Positions 57,833-64,000 of a DNA stretch of 64,000 nucleotides are shown in pieces; position 1 is the first letter of the stretch; each line of letters starts with the position of its first letter. The notes under the pieces are model-generated. The model worked only from the letters and a program-made list of their open reading frames with translations. It was not told the origin of the DNA and searched no databases. The translations under genes were made by a program, and so were the position numbers. The DNA is taken from the NCBI RefSeq assembly GCF_031143425.1, contig NC_090444.1:59143533-59207532 (forward strand), given 5' to 3'. The DNA comes from Pleurodeles waltl (Eukaryota > Chordata > Amphibia > Caudata > Salamandridae).

Positions 57833-58918
57833 TGTCGTAGTTTGGACTCTTGCTCTAGGCAAGGCTGCTGGTTAAAGGATGACAGTACTTCTGTTTGTAG
57901 GCGACTATGCCTATCCTACAACAAGTTGCAACGGTTGTCCCAACCTTACCGGCTCACTAGCAGCACCTCACCAGAAACACAATAGTTAAAGGTGATTTGT
58001 GGCAGCCTTTATGCATGAACTCGAGAATAAGACATCTCAGGGAGTGTCGTGGTTAAACGGAGATTACCTCTTTCTCACTGATGTATCATGTCTCATACAA
58101 ACACAGGCAATGACAAAGATGCTGTAAAGTTTCAATAGTTTTTATTTAACACAACTGCAATTTGCGATAAGTTGCCTGGGCTGCAATGATTAGGATAATG
58201 AATAATGCAAGAAACAGAATTGTGAAGACGAGAGTCATTATTACAAAGACCCCCACCACCTTGCAAGGCATAGAAAAGACATACGAGATATAATATGCCC
58301 TAATACCCTAATGTGAGAGGCCTACCCTTCTTGAAGGAAAGCTGGGTTTGCTAAACCTAATCTGCCAATGCCATGTCCATGAGAGGAGCCCCCAACCCTT
58401 GTTACCTTGGAATGAGTTCTCTATCGCAGACTCCGCAGGGACACGAAGACTGAGCCAGCGGCAAGACGACGTGCAGCATCGATATCAGCGATGGTGGCGA
58501 TGCCCTCTGGTCGGAATCCCTCTGATTATCTGTCTAAAGTGCGATGTATTTATACAGATCTACCAGGACCCCTGATGTAGGTGTGTTCCCAAACAATAGA
58601 TAACAGACATGCTTGGGACAGCAATTAATATAAACAATCCCTCGAAAGTATAGAGAGGGAAAATCCCGAAGTATGAACACCTACTGTTAGTTTGTCTTTG
58701 TTGTTTGATCTTGACGCCTTAGCATGGTGGCACTGATAATGCAAAGCATAACAAGTGGCCTAACTATAAATAAGGCAGCCATCTTAGAAGAATTAAATGG
58801 GCTAAGACAGAGCAAGCTAAGTAGGTTAAAAGTCACTAGGTGACGGGGGCACGAGTCTGCAAGCCAAAGGCTAAGCTAACTCCTGTTATCCCATTAAAAC
58901 TAACCAGGATTTACTACA
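57833..58918 (-). repeat. Provirus B 3' LTR
   Basis: 1086 bp; in element orientation it starts TGTAGTAAATCC at 58918 and ends CTACGACA at 57833. TATAAATA (58547-58554) and the polyadenylation signal (58141-58146) lie on the minus strand. It aligns by eye with both provirus A LTRs but is clearly diverged from them. Confidence 0.88.
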
Positions 58919-58929
58919 CCCTCCCCATT
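58919..58929 (-). other. Polypurine tract of provirus B
   Basis: In element orientation AATGGGGAGGG directly precedes the LTR, matching AATGAGGAGGG of provirus A. Confidence 0.75.
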
Positions 58930-59168
58930 GCCGTAACAGGTATAACGAAGGTACAGGAACCCAAACGCTAAAATTGCTCTGAACTAAAAAGCTAAAAGCA
59001 TAAAAACCAGCTAAAAAAATCTTTAAAATGTGTTAAAAAGGTAATAAAAACAGTTCCACTAAAATACATACAGAAATGTTAATGTCAACCATGACAAGCA
59101 CAGTGTGCCAAAGCAAGTCAATTTAAATGGATACTTTGTAATCGGGAATGGCAAGTCAATTCATCAGA

Positions 59169-59687
59169 TTATTTGCTGTATGCATGATCTTGAAGAGTGT
59201 CATCGAAGTCACCAACCAACGACCTCAAAAATGAGTCAACATCGTCTGATGTTAAATCGAGTGCTGGGCGGACAAACGGATCCACAGAGCAGTAGTGAGA
59301 AGTACTTTCTGGTGTAACGTAATTTGTTGCAGTGCCCTTGTCCATAGTAGATCTCAAAACGGAAGGCTCATAGGTGGCCTCGCGGAGCAACCTCAGTCTC
59401 AAGGGGCATGACCGTGTATGAACCCTCATCGGGGACATCAGCAGTTCGTGGTCCACAGGAGATGTTGGTGCAACAGCAAGACAGACCATAGACAGATGTT
59501 CAAAGAGGCACCATATGCAGCTGAAGACTGGTTGTACGCACCAGAGAAGGGGCCGAAATGACAACGACCAATCGTGCTCCAGTTCCTCCAGCAAGGGTGC
59601 ACCGAAGATCCGAACCATGCGTTCACGGCACAGTGGAGTTGGTGGGAGCAGCTCCATTGCTCTGCGTAGCAGGAAAGAAACAGCCAC
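59169..59687 (-). CDS. Accessory ORF downstream of env (putative transactivator position), provirus B
   Basis: An open frame of 172 codons overlaps the end of env by 65 bases in a different frame, exactly as in provirus A. Conserved features against copy A include an internal MELLPP, R-M-V near GAPLLEELE, WSLSFRP, tryptophan/cysteine-rich residues at about 45-65, a basic stretch with MRLRLLREATYE-like residues, and a C-terminal acidic-hydrophobic tail (SDDVDSFLRSLVGDFDD, about residues 147-163). Such tails are typical of transcription activation domains. In spumaviruses this position holds the transactivator gene (tas/bel1), so the same role is inferred. I recognise no direct sequence match. 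It could alternatively be an unrelated accessory protein. Confidence 0.7.
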   Translation of the reverse strand: MAVSFLLRRAMELLPPTPLCRERMVRIFGAPLLEELEHDWSLSFRPLLWCVQPVFSCIWCLFEHLSMVCLAVAPTSPVDHELLMSPMRVHTRSCPLRLRLLREATYEPSVLRSTMDKGTATNYVTPESTSHYCSVDPFVRPALDLTSDDVDSFLRSLVGDFDDTLQDHAYSK

Positions 59688-62561
59688 TGCGACTCAGAAG
59701 AAATAGCAGTAGTAGTCCGCCAATCAAAGCCAAAATAATTGGAAAGCCACCAAACACGCTTGAAAAGTGTGAGTGGATGGCTGACGGGATGACTTTGAAG
59801 ACAGTCTGGAAGATGGACACGAAACCAGACCCGACAGCCTTAAAGAAATGAACAATCCCAGTGGTGCTTAAAGCATTGAATATTCTGGATACCAGTTCTC
59901 CAAAGTGCTTGGGGAAGTTGGTATTTAATAGGGATTGTATCTCGGCTGATGATCTCGCAATCTGGAGAGCATACGTCTCCTTTGCGGATGTCAAACTGTT
60001 TTTGAAACAATAGCGCCTTTAGCCTGCTCAGCTTGTCATACTTCACATTAATAGTATCGATGTGGGGGGGAACAAAACATGTCCACAATACGTAACGACC
60101 TTCGAGACCGAGATTGCATAGGCAATTCCTGGTCGCATGCCGCAACAACTTTGATCGTTCAGTACCACATAACTTCCATTGGAAAGTACATGAAATACCG
60201 GGCGAATCAAAGGGACGGAAGTACCCTTCAGCAAACGGGCCAAATTCGCGACCCCCGCATTGCAAAGACCGTGAAGGGACACCTGCTTACATATCATTGA
60301 ATGATTAACAGCAGTCTCACATTCACTTCCGCTTAGAAAGACCTCTTTTTCGCCATTCAGACATTTATAATCAAAGGGCAACTCCCACTCTTCCTTAATA
60401 TAGCTATCTCCTAGTTGCTTGTACCTTCCCACTGCAAGATGTTTCAGGCAGCATGAGACACGAAAGGTCGAAATGGGTAAATTAATTATGCCTTGTAAGA
60501 GCCAGATAGTTGAAGGACTCTCTGCTACCGTGAAGGGCAACTTATCTAATTTTTCTACGTGAAGCATGGTGAAACTTGCCTCCCTCTTAGCCATTGTCTG
60601 TTGTTCTCTGGAAAAATTTAAAGCAGTGAAGAATTCACTCCCGTTAATATACTTCCATGGAATGCGGCCATTTTTCAGTGTCTGTAAAATCCAACCCAGC
60701 TGCATGATGGAACGTAGCTGTGTTTGCCCATGATATAACCGGGACAAGTCTGTGTGAGTGATATCAATAGCAGACAACACTATATTTGATAGTGAATAAA
60801 TCCTGTTGGACAGAGTGTTCATGCCGTTGTCGACAACCGCTAAAGCCTTTTCTAAATTTTCCTTATCCAATTGCCTTAAACGCGCAGCAGCCTCAATCTG
60901 TGAAAGTTTCCAAATTTCATTGTACATAGCATATAGAAACCTTTTCGAGCGCTCTTTTCTAGGACCCAGCAGAAAATCCTGCAAGTCTACATCTTCAGAA
61001 AGAGTGTTCAGGTGTTTCTTAACTGCGGCTAACGTTTTGGTCTGTACCCATTGCTGGCACAGCTTACCCACACTGTATGCCGTGACTATTCCTGTATGTT
61101 GGCCTGATACAAAGCAAGGGTCTGGCCTGTTAATTGAAAAATCCCCTGAAGAGTTCAAAAAACGCGCTTGACACTCATTAGTGTCAGTGGGCCATATTAA
61201 CCACCCCCGGGACTGGAAAGTGAAGAATTATAGGCACCAGCCTTAACCATTGCATCTAGCTTTTCCCCGGTGATATTAAGGAAATATTGCCAATCTTTAA
61301 ACCTTGCCGGAGTGGGGATACTGGGCGTGTTCATGTCTTTAATTTTTGCTAACCCCAGACAGGATGTCTGCTGAATAGTGTCATTTAAGAAAATCATTTG
61401 CACAGGCATGCTCGAAATAAAGCTTCCCTACCCTGTATCTGCCAATCTTGTGTTCCCCATACACTTTTCAAGTCAGCAGTGCTCTTCCAGTATTTGTAAC
61501 CTTCAACTGCGAGCCGAGAAACAAAGGGATCTGAATAAATCAATTTCGTGTCAGTTAGCAAAATTTTCCTAATTTGTGCTGGAGGTATTTTAAAATAATA
61601 CGAGACTGCTTTTTTTGTGTCATGCCCAGAAAAATATGTACATTTATCACTATAGTATTTTGGGCTCCCCACCGGTGGTGTAGAACAGTGTTCCCACTGT
61701 GTGTAGTTTAATACTGGCCTGTATCTAGTGGCACGGTGTAGGTAGTAAAGCCCCCAATTGTTATAGCAGAACATTTCCCCATAATTCATTGTTTGTTCAT
61801 ATACATCATCACTTTCAAAAGCGGAATAGTCCTTCATTTAATTTAGCATGGAATCAACTGTTTGGACATCCCAATCATCAGAGACAACATCAGGTGTAAT
61901 GACATCTGTCATCGAAATTTTGATCACGTATGGTATTTGAATAATTCCTGTAGGCCCGTATATATCAAATGGAACTTTGTCCCACACAATCCCATCAGAA
62001 ATCGGTATTGCTGTAACATTTACAGGGGACAAGTCTCTTCGGACCTTATGTGAGGAATGATATGGAGTTAAAACTTCATCAACAGGAGCGATCAGGAATA
62101 TAGTGACCATTTATGAGCAAAAAGAAAACAGTCACAAAACCAATCCATAAAAATAATGCAAAAAATGTCAAACAGAACCATAAATAGTTCCACGGGTATA
62201 TCAAATAGTTCTTTTTAAGCCATTGATATAGCTTACTTCTTTTTGAAACATTATCAATCACAGCAGTGGATGAGTCTGAAGAAAAGTCATCTTTGTCAAT
62301 AAAATAGCCAAAGGCAGTCTCTGCAAACACGGGAGCCAGTGCACTATCCGTACTTTGGTCCACTTCATGTGGAGGCTCTTGGTAGACGGTGTCATTAGTC
62401 TGTGATGTGTTTGTGTAAAAAACAGCCAAATCTTGGACGGGAGTGGTCACTGTAGTGGTGACAGGAACTAGCAAGAGTTTCTTTTCTGCCCTCCCCATGG
62501 TCGAGGAGGCATTTGGAACAGTGTTGGACATTATTGCATAGTCTGTAGTAACGCTGTGCAT
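59623..62561 (-). pseudogene. env remnant of provirus B
   Basis: The leader frame (62079-62561, 160 codons) contains a strongly hydrophobic stretch, FCLTFFALFLWIGFVTVFFL. A cleavage-type KVRRDLS follows in the next frame (61838-62110). Surface-subunit pieces lie at 61394-61837 and 61197-61409, and the longest uninterrupted stretch is 60043-61158 (371 codons). The final frame (59623-59994) ends with the membrane anchor FPIILALIGGLLLLFLL and a short tail. Envelope protein would mediate entry; here about five frame breaks prevent a continuous product. The breaks are mostly at different positions from those in provirus A, so decay was independent. Confidence 0.78.
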
Positions 62562-62599
62562 CCTACTATGTAGCTATATGTCCTGTTGGGTAGTGAGAG

Positions 62600-62916
62600 G
62601 TGATCGGGAACCACCCATGGGACTTCTTGGTCTACTGTGAAGGATCGGCCACACGGTGTAATTTGATGTTATCGATGGAAATGAATCTGTTCGTTCTAGA
62701 GCCAGACAGTGGTGGTAAGATGACAGTCCCGGTACCTTGTATTCCCAAGACCGGTACAGGTGCTCTGTATGATGGACTGAATCCCGTCTTCACAGCGATC
62801 TTCTCACGAACCAGATCCCCAATTTTAGGAATCCAGCCAGTCGAAGTTTTCGCTAATTCCCTTATTCCTAAAGTGGCAGCACTTGCAGATGATTTATCAT
62901 CACGACATTGCTGAAG
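62600..62916 (-). pseudogene. Integrase C-terminal region of provirus B
   Basis: After the open integrase frame stops at 62917, the minus strand continues in coding style with a G-D-L-V-R-E-K-I stretch and a V-L-G-I-Q-G-T segment, resembling the C-terminal DNA-binding domain. Matching sequence follows the provirus A integrase at about 20100-20290. One frameshift separates it from the core. Confidence 0.55.
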
Positions 62917-63873
62917 CTACTGTAAAACAGTGAGACGTTCATTTATGTCAAATGGTGTTTCTGCTGCCACCATACCAGCTGCAGAAAGATCTGGGACATA
63001 CATAGGTATCCCAAAGAGAACCTCATATGGAGTGCGTCCCCCCAAGGACCGTTTTGGCAGATTATTCAGTGCTCTCTGGACCCCGTATAGGTGATGTAAC
63101 CAGCTGCGGCCTGAACCTAATACTCGAGCCGTTAAGGACTGCTTTAGATCACGATTCCGCCTCTCCACGACCGAATTTCCCTCGGGATGGTATGGTGAGG
63201 AGTAATGGAGTTCAACACCCATCATCCCCATGGTGTCCCTGAATGCCTTAGAGGCAAATGCAGGGCCCTGCTCCGAATAGAATGCTGCAACCCCATATGT
63301 ACTAATAAAGATTAGCAAATCTTTTATAACAGTCCGAGCGTCAGCCGACCGCTGTGGCCATACCCACAGGAATCTAGAACAAGAATCTACAGCGACTAGA
63401 ATGTATTTGTATGCACCATCAGGCTGTAAGGGGCCGCAATGGTCCAGATACACACACTGTAGTGGGCTATTGGACACTAATAGGGATGTCTGTGGTGGAC
63501 GTTTGATATTAGAGCCCTTTATCTGCTGGCAAATGTCACAGCAGAAGACATACTGTTTTGTTCGTCTGCATAGACCAGGCCACCAGAAGCGCTTCTGTAA
63601 GAGTGTTATCTTGGCCGATATACCAGCATGTACAGAAGCGACACCCTCATGTGCTGCTTTTCCTAGATCTAATCTCTGGTCTTCGTTGGGGATCACTCGA
63701 TCTCCAACCCCAGGAATTGTTGCATAGGCAACATTCTGTGCACTGATATGGTAAGTATAGTTTGTAGGGTATCCCTTCGGAAGGGGCTTGCCTGCAGCCA
63801 AAGCTTTCACGGCAGTCAATATTTCATTATCCAATCTCGTCTGTGAACGAGTCACTGCAGCCACAGAAGCCAT
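62917..63873 (-). pseudogene. Integrase of provirus B (open, with altered catalytic residue)
   Basis: A 318-codon open frame. The zinc module has the H-x-H pair in HEGVASVHAG, then RFWWPGLCRRTKQY and CCDICQQIKG. In the core, YLDHCGPL keeps the first catalytic aspartate. The second motif reads YSEQGPAF, with glutamate (codon complement at 63271-63273) instead of aspartate. The third, NSVVERRNRDLKQ, keeps its glutamate. ALNNLPKRS and TPYEVLFGIPMY follow, as in spumavirus integrase. The frame is intact over zinc and core domains, but the D-to-E change and the later frameshift probably abolish activity. Confidence 0.85.
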
Positions 63874-64000
63874 AGCTACTGCTGCCTTGGCGCTTCATCA
63901 GCCAATATATTACCGGTAACGTGTATTCCTACACGTAGGTGGCCCAATATATGTACTACATGGACACACGGTAGCTGATCCTCAAGATCAGCCACCCTCC
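63874..64000 (-). pseudogene. RNase H C-terminal tail of provirus B
   Basis: In a frame different from integrase, the minus strand reads HILGHLRVGIHVTGNILADE, the C-terminal end of RNase H, matching HTLGHQRVGVHVIGNTLAEE of provirus A. The rest of the domain is outside the window. Confidence 0.65.

Larger units (their letters stand above)
57833..64000 (-). mobile_element. Provirus B: second foamy-virus-like endogenous retrovirus, 5' part outside window
   Basis: On the minus strand, from the right edge leftward, are the RNase H tail, integrase, env, accessory ORF, polypurine tract and 3' LTR. Sequence and gene order parallel provirus A throughout. It is better preserved: the accessory ORF and a 318-codon integrase frame are open and a 371-codon env stretch is uninterrupted. 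Gag, most of pol and the 5' LTR lie beyond 64000. Its 3' LTR is inserted in the Gypsy RT relic, immediately beside the remnant that element C also interrupts. Confidence 0.85.

Noticed and set aside
1..64000. CRISPR arrays, tRNA, rRNA or prokaryotic operons
   Set aside because: No spaced direct repeats of CRISPR type and no RNA gene signature were seen; the content is that of a vertebrate genome.

Overview
The window reads as intergenic or intronic DNA from a very large, transposon-rich vertebrate genome. A urodele amphibian (salamander or newt) is the best fit. This is inferred from the mix of families: DIRS-like, Penelope-like, Gmr1-like Ty3/Gypsy, foamy-virus-like endogenous retroviruses and many short Harbinger-type elements, with LTRs of 1.0-2.7 kb. 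No species can be assigned from sequence alone. There are no bacterial-type operons, rRNA, tRNA or CRISPR. I found only one candidate piece of a host gene: a CpG-rich promoter with CRE sites and a 15-codon first exon ending in a splice donor at 44.1-44.4 kb.

Layout. 0-10.9 kb: mostly anonymous DNA with a hAT-type MITE (321-797, 8-bp target duplication), a probable solo retroviral LTR (3172-3800), a DIRS RNase H relic, a Harbinger-type element (7616-8671) and a foldback element (8829-9359). 10950-25066: provirus A, an old foamy-virus-like endogenous retrovirus on the + strand with both LTRs, PBS, gag, pol, env, PPT and an extra ORF overlapping the end of env. A 2.7 kb solo Gmr1-type LTR and a Harbinger-type MITE are inserted in its gag region. 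The provirus itself lies inside a minus-strand DIRS-like reverse transcriptase, whose two halves flank it. 25-36.5 kb: the rest of that DIRS relic, Penelope-like fragments, two more MITEs, a diverged foamy-type LTR (32420-33480) and a truncated Gmr1-type LTR. 36.5-41.3 kb: a G-poor satellite of CTCCA and ATCTACCCCA units. 41.4-46.7 kb: two LINE relics with the candidate host exon between them. 47190-57642: element C, a complete and apparently young Gmr1-like LTR retrotransposon with perfect TGTAT target duplications, near-identical LTRs and one intact 1592-codon gag-pol frame in the order Gag-PR-IN-RT-RNase H. It splits an older Gypsy-type RT relic. 57833-64000: provirus B, a second foamy-like copy on the minus strand, running off the right edge.

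The most interesting signal is the accessory ORF shared by proviruses A and B. It sits where foamy viruses keep their transactivator gene, overlaps env by the same 65 bases in both copies, and ends in an acidic-hydrophobic tail. Element C, with integrase ahead of reverse transcriptase, is the other standout. The nesting gives a relative age order: DIRS, Penelope and Gypsy relics are oldest, proviruses A and B intermediate, and the solo LTR and element C youngest.
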